NCBI RefSeq assembly: GCF_947499585.1
Contig: NZ_CANMOO010000003.1
Location: 1 to 64,000 of the forward strand
From: an uncultured Allomuricauda sp.
GTDB taxonomy: Bacteria; Bacteroidota; Bacteroidia; Flavobacteriales; Flavobacteriaceae
DNA length: 64,000 nt
Direction of reading: 5' to 3'
Of this stretch, positions 8,311 through 19,172 are shown piece by piece (within the stretch, counting starts at the first letter, position 1; the number at the start of each line of letters is the position of its first letter). A program made the translations under genes and the position numbers. The notes beneath the pieces were generated by a model. It was not told the origin of the DNA, made no database searches, and saw only the letters and a program-made list of their open reading frames with translations.

Positions 8311-11300
8311 TTAATCCATTAAAATTTCAAGTAAGCCAAGTTCTTCGTTATTTTTTCCAACAATTATATGAGTTTTATCTTCAATATTTATGAAGTTTAA
8401 ATTTTTCACATCACTTGGTAAAAACAATCCAGATTCATTTGCATTGATTGGTTCAAATATTCCTTCGCCGGTATTTTTTAGTACGATTCCGTAACCGGCA
8501 TCATTTCTTGGAGTTTCTATTTCCGAACCAAATAGGTTTCCTGCCATTATTAAATCCTGAAAACCATCGTTGTTGGTATCAAAGTTTAGAATAGCATTGA
8601 TTGAGGAAATTTGGACAATTTCTGGGAACTCAATAAATTCAAAGTTTCCATCTCCGTTGTTCTTGAGTACACCGCTTTTAAAGTTATAAGAAACCAAATG
8701 CAGCGCTTCAGATAAATTTTTGTTCCCATAAATATCAGAAACTGTTGATTTACCAAATAGGTCATAAGAAGGGGTGATTTTTTTGATAGAAGGCATTTGT
8801 TGTGATGAACATTCTCTTCCTCTTACAGGATATAATTCTCCAAAATTATAATAGCCCAATACCAAGTCTTTTTTGCCATTTTCATCAAAATCATGATAAT
8901 AGACTTCAAAAGGGGCATCCTCACTGGCTTTGTACTTATAATTCTGACCTAGATTCCCCAAAACATAGTCTTCATCTCCATCATTGTCCATATCAAATGA
9001 CTTAATAGAAAAATACCAACCTGCAAGCCCTTGCAGGGATTTTAAATCCACCTTGATAAAATTACCGTTTCTATTTTCAAAAAAAGTAGGTTGCATCCAT
9101 TCTCCAACTATGCAAATATCCAAGTCATTATCTTGGTCATAATCTGTCCAGACAGCATCAGTCACTAAGCCAATATTTCTAAGCTCAGGCGCAACAGCTT
9201 CTGTGACATCAACAAATTTTCCTTTATTATTTTTTAAAAGATAACTACTAGCGGGTGAAGGATAATCATGTGGAACAAACCTTCCTCCAATAAATACATC
9301 CAAAAAACCATCATTATCATAATCTGCAACACGAATTTTCGAGCTACTTACCGGAATTATAGGGAGTAAATCTTTTCGTTCAATCAACTTACTGCTTTTG
9401 TTTTCATACAATCGGACTTCATAATTACTGGACTGCGGTTCAAATTCGTTACCACCTGAAACCACTAAAAGATCTTGGTCACCGTCATTGTCAAAATCAA
9501 AGAATTGGGCATCAACATCTTCATGAATAGCCTCTTTCTCTAAGGATTGATTTGTTTCAAAGGTTCCATTAGCCTTTTGTATATAAACAGCAGAAGATTT
9601 TCCGGTACTTTGCCCTAAAAAAAAATCCTCTTTTTGATCTCCATTAATATCTGCAACAGCTATAGCTGGACCAAAAGCTGACATTTTGTGCGGTAATAAG
9701 ACTTGTAGCTCATAATCATCAAAATAGTTTTCTTCATGAGCTACTCCTGAGAGTATATCTGTTGGCTCGAATATCTTTTTTGACAAAATGGATTTGTTTT
9801 GATGGTACTCTTCTTCTGGATTGTATACGATTGTATGTGTTGTGTTAATATTTGGTTTTATCAAACGTTGAATTTTGTTCCTAGACCAATACACCAATAA
9901 AGAATCTACAGCATCATGTTTTCCAATTCCGATATTGATTTTTGGTGGTACTGAAGATTGATAGCCCCTAACACTATAATTTTCATATACTTGTTCCTTG
10001 CCATTGCAATAGACTTTTACTTTAGCTCCAATGCCCATGGTATTTTGAGGTTGCCCATTCATCTGTATTTTCAAGTAGTTTACATTTCGTAAATCTGAGT
10101 TATTCCTTAAGACGGCTGCTTTTTCATCTACATTGTTAATAACCATATCTAAGTCTCCATCATTGTCAAGATCTGCATAAGCAGCACCATTTGAATAAGT
10201 TTTTTTAGGGCTTTTTAACCAGATTTTTGATGTGTTTTCAAAGGATAGATCACCATTGTTTCTATAAAAATAATTTTCATGTGGACGATGCGGTGTGCTA
10301 TTAATGAGAAATTTTATCTTCTCTGGATTGGAGAGCGCATCACGATTTTCCTTCATATAAGATTTTAAATCATTGTAAAAATCTTTGTTTCTGAAGTCCC
10401 GCTTAATTCCGTTAGATATGAAAATATCTTTATGTCCATCATTATCAAAATCTGCCATTAAAGGAGCCCAACTCCAATCGGTATTTGAAATTCCTGTAAT
10501 TTGCCCTACATCTGAGAAAAAAGGAGTGCCCAAACTATCTATATGGCTACTATGTTTTTGAAGGGCGTTGTACATGTATTGGTAATGCTTGCCAGAAGCC
10601 ACATTGTTATTAAACTTTTCTGGATTCATACTAGCCATACTTGTTTTCATCCCGTAATTGTCTTCCGAAACCATGTCTAGGGTTAATATATCTACAAAAC
10701 CGTCATTATCAAAGTCTGCCAAATCGTTGCCCATAGAAAAATTAGAGATGTGGTTTGTTGCTTTTTTAATAACTTCTTTAAAAGTTCCATTTTTCTGATT
10801 GATGTATAAATAATCTGGTTCATCATAATCATTGGATATGTATAGATCGGGCCATCCATCATTGTTTAAATCACTTGCGCCCACGCCAAGACCATAGGAT
10901 ATGTCATTGGAATAGATTCCCACCCTTTCAGTTATGTTCACATATTTACCATTCCTATTTTCATAGAACCTATCTCCAAGTTGAGAAAAGGTTTCCGTAG
11001 TGCCCCTGCCAAACGTATCTGGATTGTGGTTCATGAGATACATATCCAAATCACCATCAAGGTCATAATCTAAAAATGCTGATTGTATGGAATGTCCAAC
11101 ATCATCTAATCCAAATTGTGATGCAGACTCTTCAAAAACAGGAATTCCTATTTTGTTTGGTCCTTTGTTTATATAGAGTTCGTTTTGCAGTAATTCTTTT
11201 TTCCCATAGGGTCCTGATTTACAGACATAAATATCAAGTAGTCCATCGTTATTGATATCTACCATGTTTGTGCCCGTTGTCCACCCTCTATTTCCAGTAG

Positions 11301-11634
11301 TATTTGAAGGAACAGAGATATCTTTAAATTCAAGTGCTCCTTGATTTAAATAAAGTGCATTTTTGCCAAGGTTGGAAGTAAAATAGATATCTTCCAGACC
11401 ATCATTGTTAATATCGCCAACAGCAACCCCACCACCATTATAAACATACTCATAAACAAATGAGTTGGTCAATTCATTCTCCGTTATTCTATTAACAAAT
11501 TTAATTTTGGTTCTATCACTGTCCAAATCTTCAAAAAGAGATAGTGTACCTTCTTTTTCTATTGTACATGAACTGATAAATAAAAGTAACACTATGGATA
11601 GATGCTGAATTTGAATTGCTACTTTTTTTCTCAT
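8311..11634 (-). CDS. FG-GAP/VCBS and ASPIC-UnbV repeat lipoprotein
   Basis: A 1107-residue secreted lipoprotein with a leader ending in LFISSC (lipid Cys 23). The body is a series of calcium-binding beta-propeller repeats, each with a DxNxDGxxD or DxDxDGDxD core (for example DINNDGLEDIY, DYDLDGDLDMY, DFDNDGDQDLL). The middle holds an ASPIC/UnbV-like stretch, GIGAKVKVYCNGK followed by SYQSS-like and IGIGKHDAVDSLLVYW, near residues 530-600. Proteins of this family often sit beside SusC/SusD in marine Bacteroidota and probably bind glycan at the surface, but the role is not established. It lies downstream of SusD past a strong hairpin, so its expression may be lower than that of SusCD. Confidence 0.88.
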   Translation of the reverse strand: MRKKVAIQIQHLSIVLLLFISSCTIEKEGTLSLFEDLDSDRTKIKFVNRITENELTNSFVYEYVYNGGGVAVGDINNDGLEDIYFTSNLGKNALYLNQGALEFKDISVPSNTTGNRGWTTGTNMVDINNDGLLDIYVCKSGPYGKKELLQNELYINKGPNKIGIPVFEESASQFGLDDVGHSIQSAFLDYDLDGDLDMYLMNHNPDTFGRGTTETFSQLGDRFYENRNGKYVNITERVGIYSNDISYGLGVGASDLNNDGWPDLYISNDYDEPDYLYINQKNGTFKEVIKKATNHISNFSMGNDLADFDNDGFVDILTLDMVSEDNYGMKTSMASMNPEKFNNNVASGKHYQYMYNALQKHSSHIDSLGTPFFSDVGQITGISNTDWSWAPLMADFDNDGHKDIFISNGIKRDFRNKDFYNDLKSYMKENRDALSNPEKIKFLINSTPHRPHENYFYRNNGDLSFENTSKIWLKSPKKTYSNGAAYADLDNDGDLDMVINNVDEKAAVLRNNSDLRNVNYLKIQMNGQPQNTMGIGAKVKVYCNGKEQVYENYSVRGYQSSVPPKINIGIGKHDAVDSLLVYWSRNKIQRLIKPNINTTHTIVYNPEEEYHQNKSILSKKIFEPTDILSGVAHEENYFDDYELQVLLPHKMSAFGPAIAVADINGDQKEDFFLGQSTGKSSAVYIQKANGTFETNQSLEKEAIHEDVDAQFFDFDNDGDQDLLVVSGGNEFEPQSSNYEVRLYENKSSKLIERKDLLPIIPVSSSKIRVADYDNDGFLDVFIGGRFVPHDYPSPASSYLLKNNKGKFVDVTEAVAPELRNIGLVTDAVWTDYDQDNDLDICIVGEWMQPTFFENRNGNFIKVDLKSLQGLAGWYFSIKSFDMDNDGDEDYVLGNLGQNYKYKASEDAPFEVYYHDFDENGKKDLVLGYYNFGELYPVRGRECSSQQMPSIKKITPSYDLFGKSTVSDIYGNKNLSEALHLVSYNFKSGVLKNNGDGNFEFIEFPEIVQISSINAILNFDTNNDGFQDLIMAGNLFGSEIETPRNDAGYGIVLKNTGEGIFEPINANESGLFLPSDVKNLNFINIEDKTHIIVGKNNEELGLLEILMD

Positions 11635-11690
11635 AGATAAAAACAGTATATCATTAAAATGATTAATAATGATTTGAAAAAAATCTAAAA

Positions 11691-11721
11691 AAGTAAAGGA
11701 AGAATTACTCTTCCTTTACTT
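11691..11721 (-). terminator. Terminator/attenuator after SusD
   Basis: A perfect 13-bp stem (11691-11703 with 11709-11721) with a 5-base loop is followed on the minus strand by six T. It stands about 75 bases past the SusD stop and before the FG-GAP gene. It should end or attenuate SusCD transcription, giving high SusCD relative to downstream genes. Confidence 0.85.
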
Positions 11722-11793
11722 AAATAATTAACTATACTTAAAACTAACTCAAACTATGAAATAATCTACTTGATTACTTTATAGAAAAACTCA

Positions 11794-13476
11794 TTATTGT
11801 GCAAACCATAGTGTGGTTCCTTGCACGTCTGCTCCTTGTATACCATCTATAGCCGCAAAATTGGGATTATCCTGTGCTCCAGAACCATACCTCATTCTTT
11901 GCGGATATGCACCATTTAAGGTGCCCAGTCCAAAAATGGTCTGATTGGATACCCCAGCAGCCAATTCTGTAGGGTAACCCGTATCTCTTACTACTGCCCA
12001 TGCTTCAAAACCATCTGTATAACCTGCCAACCATCTTTGATGGGCGATTTTTTCCAGCCTCTCATCGGTGGTGCCACCTGTGATGTCCGCAGCAGCCTCT
12101 GTCGCAATATAGGTATCTGCATCCCCTTCTGAAATATTCCAAAGTTTCATGGCTTCCTTGATGCCTGTGGCAAACAAGGTCTGTGCATCCCCTCCAGATA
12201 ATCCTTTTACAACAGCTTCTGCTTGCAAGAAGTACGATTCCGCGCTGGTTAAAACAATTTCAGGGTAGGCGTCAACTTGAGCCCCCTTTTCCTGTATTAC
12301 CCTGTCACTTGGTGTGCTGAAAAGATCGTAACGCACATAGGGATAGGTATCACCATTGATTCTTGTGGGTTGGCCAATATATTGGCCAGGAGCAAGTTCA
12401 ATAGTGGTTTCATCTCCTGCAGTGGAAATGGTATAGTCTGCTCCTGCACGATCAAGAGAGGCAACAATAAAATCCAACCTATCTTGATAATTTGGATCCG
12501 GAGTTTCTGCGTTGTTAGCGAATAGAAAAGAACCTCCCACTGCAGGTTTGGCATAGACCGAAAGTCTTGGGTCATTATTGTCTTTTAACATGTTGATAAG
12601 TGTGGCTCCCACGGTCCAATCGGATCCGCCACCAAAGTTATGCCATACATCTCCATATGCCGCTGCTGCCCATTGACTGATTACAAAATCCTTGGTCATC
12701 ACAACACTTCCGTTGACATCATCCAAAAGTGGAGCTGCCAATGCTTCATTAATTGTCGCGGCAGCAAAACTTTCTCCAGGGGCGCCTAGTGCGCGCATAG
12801 CTATTCTTAGTTTTAAGGTGTTGGCCAAACGCTTCCATTGTTGTAGATCACCTCCACAATAGATATCGTTACTTCCAGCATCGTTTACACCAATTCCCGT
12901 TCTTTCGGTATCTCCTATGATGGACATGGCTTCATCCAAGTCTGCGATAATACCTTGGTAGATTACCGATTGCTCATCAAACTTAGGTGTTAAAACACCC
13001 TCTACACCTGCTTCTGTATATGGAACCATGCCAAAAGTATCTGTGTACATTTGATAATAGAGACCTTTGATGATTAAAGACATGGCAAACATAAATTCGT
13101 TTTCCAAATCTCCTCCTTCCTGAACAAATCTCTGGAACTCAACCACTCTTCCCAAGTAATTATTAAGCCAGTCAAAGGATGCATCCGTATATCCTGCGTT
13201 GTAATCATAGCATAGTTCATCTGACCACCAAGAGGAATTATGACCAAAAGTAAAATGTCCGGCATAACGATCCGCATGGATCAATTGAGCCCTCCAATAT
13301 GGAAAACGATCAGGTGAATACAAGCGGAACTGAACGTCCGTTAAAAAGAACTTGGCACTTACCTCATCAGCAAGAAAACCTTCCTGATCGGTATTCATTT
13401 CTTCAAAATTCTCAGTACACGAGCTAGCCAAAATAAGGCACAACAACATGTAGGATAATAATTCAATTTTTTTCAT
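11794..13476 (-). CDS. SusD/RagB-family surface glycan-binding lipoprotein
   Basis: A 560-residue lipoprotein with signal peptide and lipobox ending in LASSC (Cys 20), followed by NFEEMNTDQEG, the N-terminal signature of the SusD-like_2 group. Helical TPR-like segments follow, for example WKRLANTLKLRIAMRA, and the C-terminal YPQRMRYG motif is typical of SusD proteins. It lies 11 bases after the SusC gene on the same strand and will form the lid of the SusC transporter at the outer membrane. Its ligand is inferred, from the enzymes of the locus, to be a mannose-containing oligosaccharide. Confidence 0.92.
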   Translation of the reverse strand: MKKIELLSYMLLCLILASSCTENFEEMNTDQEGFLADEVSAKFFLTDVQFRLYSPDRFPYWRAQLIHADRYAGHFTFGHNSSWWSDELCYDYNAGYTDASFDWLNNYLGRVVEFQRFVQEGGDLENEFMFAMSLIIKGLYYQMYTDTFGMVPYTEAGVEGVLTPKFDEQSVIYQGIIADLDEAMSIIGDTERTGIGVNDAGSNDIYCGGDLQQWKRLANTLKLRIAMRALGAPGESFAAATINEALAAPLLDDVNGSVVMTKDFVISQWAAAAYGDVWHNFGGGSDWTVGATLINMLKDNNDPRLSVYAKPAVGGSFLFANNAETPDPNYQDRLDFIVASLDRAGADYTISTAGDETTIELAPGQYIGQPTRINGDTYPYVRYDLFSTPSDRVIQEKGAQVDAYPEIVLTSAESYFLQAEAVVKGLSGGDAQTLFATGIKEAMKLWNISEGDADTYIATEAAADITGGTTDERLEKIAHQRWLAGYTDGFEAWAVVRDTGYPTELAAGVSNQTIFGLGTLNGAYPQRMRYGSGAQDNPNFAAIDGIQGADVQGTTLWFAQ

Positions 13477-13487
13477 TACACAATTTT

Positions 13488-16400
13488 TTAAAAGTTGACA
13501 TTTAGGCTAAGTCCCAGACTTCTAGTAGTCGGAAGGGCATAAAACAATACTCCTTGGGCAAAATTGGATGTGGAATAACTTGATTCTGGATCGAAGTTAT
13601 CAGCTTTTTTGTATAAAAATAACAAATTTCTTCCTACTGCACTTAATGTTGCACTTTGTACAAAGGTGTTTTTCAGTAGTTTACTTGGGAATGTATAACT
13701 CAAACTCACCTCTCTTAACCTGAAGTTGGTTTGATCAAACACATACTCGGATCCAATACCACTAACAGCTCCCCAGTAATCCTGGGCACTAATTGTTGTT
13801 GTATTGGGAGTAAATGTTCCATCACCATTGTCGATAACTCCATCTACAAGAATACCACCTTCACGAAATTGTAAGGATCCTTCAGAAACTCCCGAAGCAT
13901 CCAAGGCTGAATCAGTAAAGGAATAGACTTCACCACCGATTCGGAAATCGATTAGGGTATTCAGTGTAAAGTCCTTGTAACGGAACGTATTTGAAAACCC
14001 ACCAGTTAAATCAGGTTGGTAATTCCCAAACTTTTCTCTATCCGTTGTAGCTTGAGGTCGACCCTCCGCAGTAACAATCAATTGTCCAGCATCATTTCTT
14101 AGCCAAGTGGTAGTTTCTATATCACCGAAACCTTCACCAACTCTAGCTACAACGGCAACGGTACCTCCGTTATCTCTACTAAACTCAAAAAAGTCCTGTC
14201 CCTCAACCAAGCTTTCCAACTTATTTCTATTTCTTGCTAGGTTTATGGAAGTGTCCCAAGAGAAATTCTGGGTTTGGAATGGGGTTCCTCCTACCAATAT
14301 TTCAAAACCTTTGTTGGAAATTTCACCTACATTAGTTCTAAAAAATTCAAACGCTGCACCGGTTCCTAGTGGAACATCAAAAATCAAGTCTTTTGATTTG
14401 ATATCATAATAAGAGATATCAGCATAAAGACGATTTTGAAAGCCTCTATATTCTATCCCGAGTTCTGTAGAAGTCACTTCCTCTGGGCGAAGACTTTCAC
14501 TGAAGAGTATGTTATCCCTACTAACAGTGATATTGCCCAAGAATCCATCAGCAGCAACATTAAATACATTGACCAATTGTTGTGGATCTGTATCGTTACC
14601 CACAGTAGCGATACTACCTCTCAATTTAAGCAAGTTAACCTTGCTTCCCAAGTCTAATGCTTCGTTAAGCAAAACACTCAAACTGGCAGAACTATAAAAA
14701 TATGAGTTATTACCGTCCGCTAATGCAGATGACCAATCGTTTCTACCTGTTAAGTCCAAATAAAGCGTGTTATCATACGATAACGAGGCAGAGCCATAAA
14801 CGGAATTGATATCTTTTGGCACTCTTTGACCTTGAGTTGCAAAAAGTTCCACGGTATTATCCAACAATGGCCTTCCAGGAATTTTAAAGTTTTCTCCCCG
14901 CGTCTCTGAGGTTATTGAATTGAAACGTAACGCATTTGCACCTACGTTAGCAGTCAAACTGAACTTCTCACTTAGGCTCTTGTTGAACATGACCAAGAAA
15001 TCATAATTCGTTTCGGTACGGTCGTTTTTTTGAAATCTAATTCTACCGTCTCCAAAGAAATGATGTCCTACCCTGGTTATATTTTCAACATCCTGAGTGA
15101 TATCATCCGTACCTACCCTAACAAAAGCAGATAACCAATCGGTGAATTCATATTGCAATTTTGCAAAAGCAGTAATTCTAGTTCTTCTATCCTCGTTGGA
15201 ATCGTTTTGTAGAATCCAGTATGGATTACCTCCGGAAGAAGTAGGCGCAATAACGCGATAGATATCGTCTGGATTAATTGGATTTTCAATATCCTGAAAA
15301 ACTTGAAGGTCTGAAAGTTGTACATTTCTTGCCAAGCCCCACAAATAAGCTGCAACACCTTCAGTACCTTGATTTGGTCTGTTTCGTGCCGTTTGCTTAA
15401 AATAAGTAATTCTTGTATCCAAACTTAGCTTATCAGACAAGTTGACAAACGCCCTTAAGTTAAAATTATCCCTATCAATTCCTGAATTGGGAAGAATAGA
15501 CTCAATATCCGAATTGGTATAGGAAAAACGGACAGAAGCATTTTCGCTACCACCGCTAAGTGCCACGGTGTTGATAAAACTTGTTCCGGTTTCAAAGAAA
15601 TTCTTAACGTTATTAGGTTGGGCAACATAAGCTCTTTGCTGACCATTATAGGCCAGTTGCTGTGAGCCGTCAAATCTTGGCCCCCAAGAACCTGATCCCG
15701 CAACGGTGTTTACCTGTGTCACCAATGGGTCGTCAGGATTGATTTGTGGAAAAGCGCCATCGGTGCCCCTTCCATATTGATTCTGATATTTGGGAAGTAC
15801 CAATGGGTCATCGAACAAGGCATTAGAAGTAAAAGAAACTCCCAATCCTTTGTTTAAATCTCCCTTTTTGGTAGTAATGATGATAACACCGTTACTTGCT
15901 CTGGCACCGTATAGTGCCGCGGCATTTGGACCTTTCAGTACAGACATGGACTCAATATCATCTGGATTGATATCGGAAATACCATCCCCTAGATTGTTAA
16001 TGTTAAACTGTCCAGAGCCATCAGGGGCTCCCAAAGCGGTATTGTCAATTGGCACCCCATCAACAACATAAAGCGGTTGGTTGTTACCCGTAATGGAATT
16101 GTTTCCCCTTATTACTACACGAGACCCACTACCTGCACCGGCGGTACCTTGTGAGATTACTACCCCCGCCACCTTACCTGCTAAGGCATTTATTACGTTT
16201 GGTTCTTTGGCCAGTGAGACAGCATCTCCTGAAACTTCCGTTACAGAGTATCCCAAGGATTTTTTCTCTCGGGAAATTCCAAGTGCTGTCACAACAACCT
16301 CTCCCAATTGCTCAACACTTTCTGTTAAGGTCATATTAATGGTAGATTGTCCACCAACAGCAATTTCTTTTTCGGTATATCCAATTGCTGAAAACACCAA

Positions 16401-16616
16401 AATTGCGGAATCATCAGGAACCGAAATAGAATAATTGCCATCGAAATCTGTAGAAGTACCATTTCTAGTACCTTTCTCAATAACATTAATTCCTGGAAGT
16501 GGACCTCCATTAACTGCATCTGTAACTGTTCCCGTAATTGTTTTCCCCTGTGCCATTATTCCTTGAATACATAGGAGCGACACAAGCATTAAGAAGTAAT
16601 GAATTTTTTTGTTCAT
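13488..16616 (-). CDS. SusC/RagA-family TonB-dependent outer membrane transporter
   Basis: The 1042-residue protein has a signal peptide ending in GIMAQ, a carboxypeptidase-regulatory-like N-terminal domain (about 25-100, GTVTDAVNGGPLPGINV), a TonB-box region EVVVTALG near 107, a plug domain with the VVIRG and LYVVDGVPID motifs, and a long beta-barrel ending in an aromatic-rich strand (LSLNVNF). Size and architecture are standard for SusC. It imports oligosaccharides across the outer membrane with the SusD partner encoded next. A 294-base gap upstream separates it from the last GH92 gene, so it may have its own promoter, although I could not find a clear one. Confidence 0.95.
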   Translation of the reverse strand: MNKKIHYFLMLVSLLCIQGIMAQGKTITGTVTDAVNGGPLPGINVIEKGTRNGTSTDFDGNYSISVPDDSAILVFSAIGYTEKEIAVGGQSTINMTLTESVEQLGEVVVTALGISREKKSLGYSVTEVSGDAVSLAKEPNVINALAGKVAGVVISQGTAGAGSGSRVVIRGNNSITGNNQPLYVVDGVPIDNTALGAPDGSGQFNINNLGDGISDINPDDIESMSVLKGPNAAALYGARASNGVIIITTKKGDLNKGLGVSFTSNALFDDPLVLPKYQNQYGRGTDGAFPQINPDDPLVTQVNTVAGSGSWGPRFDGSQQLAYNGQQRAYVAQPNNVKNFFETGTSFINTVALSGGSENASVRFSYTNSDIESILPNSGIDRDNFNLRAFVNLSDKLSLDTRITYFKQTARNRPNQGTEGVAAYLWGLARNVQLSDLQVFQDIENPINPDDIYRVIAPTSSGGNPYWILQNDSNEDRRTRITAFAKLQYEFTDWLSAFVRVGTDDITQDVENITRVGHHFFGDGRIRFQKNDRTETNYDFLVMFNKSLSEKFSLTANVGANALRFNSITSETRGENFKIPGRPLLDNTVELFATQGQRVPKDINSVYGSASLSYDNTLYLDLTGRNDWSSALADGNNSYFYSSASLSVLLNEALDLGSKVNLLKLRGSIATVGNDTDPQQLVNVFNVAADGFLGNITVSRDNILFSESLRPEEVTSTELGIEYRGFQNRLYADISYYDIKSKDLIFDVPLGTGAAFEFFRTNVGEISNKGFEILVGGTPFQTQNFSWDTSINLARNRNKLESLVEGQDFFEFSRDNGGTVAVVARVGEGFGDIETTTWLRNDAGQLIVTAEGRPQATTDREKFGNYQPDLTGGFSNTFRYKDFTLNTLIDFRIGGEVYSFTDSALDASGVSEGSLQFREGGILVDGVIDNGDGTFTPNTTTISAQDYWGAVSGIGSEYVFDQTNFRLREVSLSYTFPSKLLKNTFVQSATLSAVGRNLLFLYKKADNFDPESSYSTSNFAQGVLFYALPTTRSLGLSLNVNF

Positions 16617-16911
16617 ACTGTTTGAGTTTGGTTATAAGTTTCGTAAAGCTTAATAAAAGCTTAATGTTCACTTTATAAATGTTTAAATTCCTTATTTATA
16701 TATGAAAAAAATTCGACTAATAACGATGCTGAAAGGCTAAAGGACATGGAAGCGAAAACGATTGAGGTACATGAATTATTTAAAAAACCTGTTTTTCAAC
16801 CCTGTAGACCTTTAAAAATGGTCTTTCCCAGTAGAATCAATTTATAAAATTGCTTAGGTTTTTCTTTTGATATCAACTGTATTTTACTTTAAAAGGGCCG
16901 AACAACATTTT

Positions 16912-19143
16912 TTATTCCAAAACAAATTCAATTTTACTGGCCTTTGTCAAATCCTTATGTTGAACAAAGTAGCTCTTCAGTTTTTTTCCATCAATTAAAA
17001 TGGAATTGATTTTTTCTTTCTTGTCTGAAGGTTCGGAAGTAATAATCAATCTATCTTTTGAATAATAATTTGTATCAAGATGGATGGTGATTTTATCAAA
17101 TTTTGGAGTGGTGAGCGCATATATTGGATTAGAGGGGCTCACGGGATAGATGCCCATCATTGAAAACACGGCCCAAGCACTCATTGTTCCCGTATCATCA
17201 TTTCCGGGTAGGCCGTCCGGCGTATTTTTGAAATAGGTTTTCAGCAATTCAGAAACCTTATTTTGGGTCCGCCATTCTTGCCCCTTTACATAATTGAACA
17301 AATAGGGGTAGGCAATGTCAGGTTCATTGGCCATGTCAAACTGATTCTTGCCAAATACATCTTGCAAACGATTGGTAAAAGGTTTGGATCCTCCCATTAA
17401 TTTGATGAGACCTTTTACGTCATGAGATACCATAAAAGTATATTGCCAGGCATTTCCTTCTATAAAGCCCACATTCTTTTCAAAGTTGGCTCCAGTTTCT
17501 GGATTGTAAGGAGTCAACCAACTACCATCATCATTTTTGGGCCGTAAGAGATTGAACTCTTTGTCGAAAAGCTTCCTATAAGAAATGGAACGCTCTGAAA
17601 AGCGCTTGTAATCTTCTTTCTTGCCCAATGCTTTAGCCAGTTGGGCTATGGCAAAATCCGAAATATTATATTCCTGGGTAGTTGAGACGGAACCACTTTT
17701 GGTTGTTTTTGTGGTCAAGTATCCCTTTTCAATGTAATCCTGTATTCCAGGTCTAAGAGGGTTTGTTTTCAACTGGTCGGCGCTTTTAAGCATGGCCTCA
17801 TATGCTTTTTCAACATCAAAATCCCTAATTCCACGTAAATAGGAATCGGCAATTACAATACCAGCTGGGTCACCTACCATGGTTGTTGTTTCTGTAGCAT
17901 TTAGCTCCCATTTTGGTAGCCAACCAGATTCATCATAGATCTGCAACATGCTTTTAACCATGTTGGATTGTTGTTTGGGATATACCAAACTCATTAATTG
18001 GTGCAAATTTCTATAGGCATCCCAAAGCGAAAAAACAGTATAGCGCGAGCCTTCTGTTTTTAAGGTCTCGCGTGTTATCATCTTTGGGTATTCCCCATTA
18101 AAATCATTCAAGGTGCTTGGATGTATCAATGTATGATAAAGCGCTGTGTAAAAAATGGTCTTGTCTTCATCAGAATCGCCTTCAACTTCTATTTTGGAAA
18201 GGTATTGATTCCATTCATTTTTTGCGGATACCAATATTTCGTCAAAAGTCCTTCCCTGTGTTTCTTTTTCTAGGTTTTCACGGGCATTTTCTATACTTAC
18301 GTATGAAATACCTATTTTCATTTCAACTTGCGTGGGTGCTCCAAAATCATATTGCATGTAAGCTCCAATGCTATCACCAACTACCTCTTTGGTGTACCCT
18401 TTCATCAGTCGGGATTTTCCATTGTACCCCATCCATTCAGCTTCTGCTCCCTTGTATGTTGTGGGTTTTTTCCAAACGCCGAATTCTTTGGCCGGTTTTG
18501 AAAACTTTGCTACAAAATATACTGGATAGGCTTCTTCTGGTTTATAATAACAGAAGGACCCTACAGAACGGATTCCTTCAATCTGAGTGGGTGAAACCAC
18601 TTTTACCTGTGCTCCTTGTTCGTTGGTAAGTCCCAACCCCAAGTTCAATAATATGTTTGACTTACCCGCTGGGAAAGAATATTTGCTTATCCCTGTCCGG
18701 GTTGTGGCGGTTGCTTCAACTTTAATATTATACTTATCCAAAGTGTTTGAATAATATCCAACTTTGGAAATTTCATTGGAGTAAGTAGTTCCATATTCCA
18801 AATGGTTCGTTTTAATATCTCCGGTAGTTGGCATGGCAAGAATAACACCTAACTCTGGACAACCAACACCGCTCAGATTTACATGACTGAATCCTGTTAA
18901 AAAAGTATTCTCATGCACATATGGAGTGGATAACCAACGACTGTCCTTTTCCAAAGGAAGATTTTGAGAGCCTGCAACATTAAAAGGAGATACATTGGCC
19001 ATTCCCCTAACGGCAATAGGCCCAGGGTTTGTAGTCCCAAAATTGGAAGTTCCTATGAATGGGTTTACATATTCAACTGGGGTTTTCTGAGAAAAAGTTG
19101 CTCCGAACAACAAGCAAAAAAGGAATGTAATCTTAAATCTCAT
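16912..19143 (-). CDS. GH92 exo-alpha-mannosidase, divergent member
   Basis: A 743-residue secreted enzyme with a signal peptidase I leader ending in ATFSQ and no lipobox, so probably periplasmic. GH92 features are the N-terminal VNPFIGTSNFG, the IEGNAWQY motif with the probable catalytic acid Glu near 562, and the base motif GNDDTGTMSAW near 647 (GNED in most members). The loop that reads HGNEPSHH in alpha-1,2-mannosidases reads DMANEPDIAYP here. The opening NPGPIAVRGMANVSPFN also differs from the usual NTYPGATTPFGM. These changes suggest a different linkage specificity from the other GH92 enzymes in the locus. GH92 enzymes are calcium-dependent and invert configuration. The gene follows GH29 by 29 bases. 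Confidence 0.9.
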   Translation of the reverse strand: MRFKITFLFCLLFGATFSQKTPVEYVNPFIGTSNFGTTNPGPIAVRGMANVSPFNVAGSQNLPLEKDSRWLSTPYVHENTFLTGFSHVNLSGVGCPELGVILAMPTTGDIKTNHLEYGTTYSNEISKVGYYSNTLDKYNIKVEATATTRTGISKYSFPAGKSNILLNLGLGLTNEQGAQVKVVSPTQIEGIRSVGSFCYYKPEEAYPVYFVAKFSKPAKEFGVWKKPTTYKGAEAEWMGYNGKSRLMKGYTKEVVGDSIGAYMQYDFGAPTQVEMKIGISYVSIENARENLEKETQGRTFDEILVSAKNEWNQYLSKIEVEGDSDEDKTIFYTALYHTLIHPSTLNDFNGEYPKMITRETLKTEGSRYTVFSLWDAYRNLHQLMSLVYPKQQSNMVKSMLQIYDESGWLPKWELNATETTTMVGDPAGIVIADSYLRGIRDFDVEKAYEAMLKSADQLKTNPLRPGIQDYIEKGYLTTKTTKSGSVSTTQEYNISDFAIAQLAKALGKKEDYKRFSERSISYRKLFDKEFNLLRPKNDDGSWLTPYNPETGANFEKNVGFIEGNAWQYTFMVSHDVKGLIKLMGGSKPFTNRLQDVFGKNQFDMANEPDIAYPYLFNYVKGQEWRTQNKVSELLKTYFKNTPDGLPGNDDTGTMSAWAVFSMMGIYPVSPSNPIYALTTPKFDKITIHLDTNYYSKDRLIITSEPSDKKEKINSILIDGKKLKSYFVQHKDLTKASKIEFVLE

Positions 19144-19172
19144 GTTTAGACGATTGTTTTTGTGTTAACCAA

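Noticed and set aside
16617-16911. LacI-type operator suggested by GCGAAAACGATTG near 16752
   Set aside because: Symmetry is poor and no LacI-type regulator is encoded nearby; nothing else in this gap is recognised.
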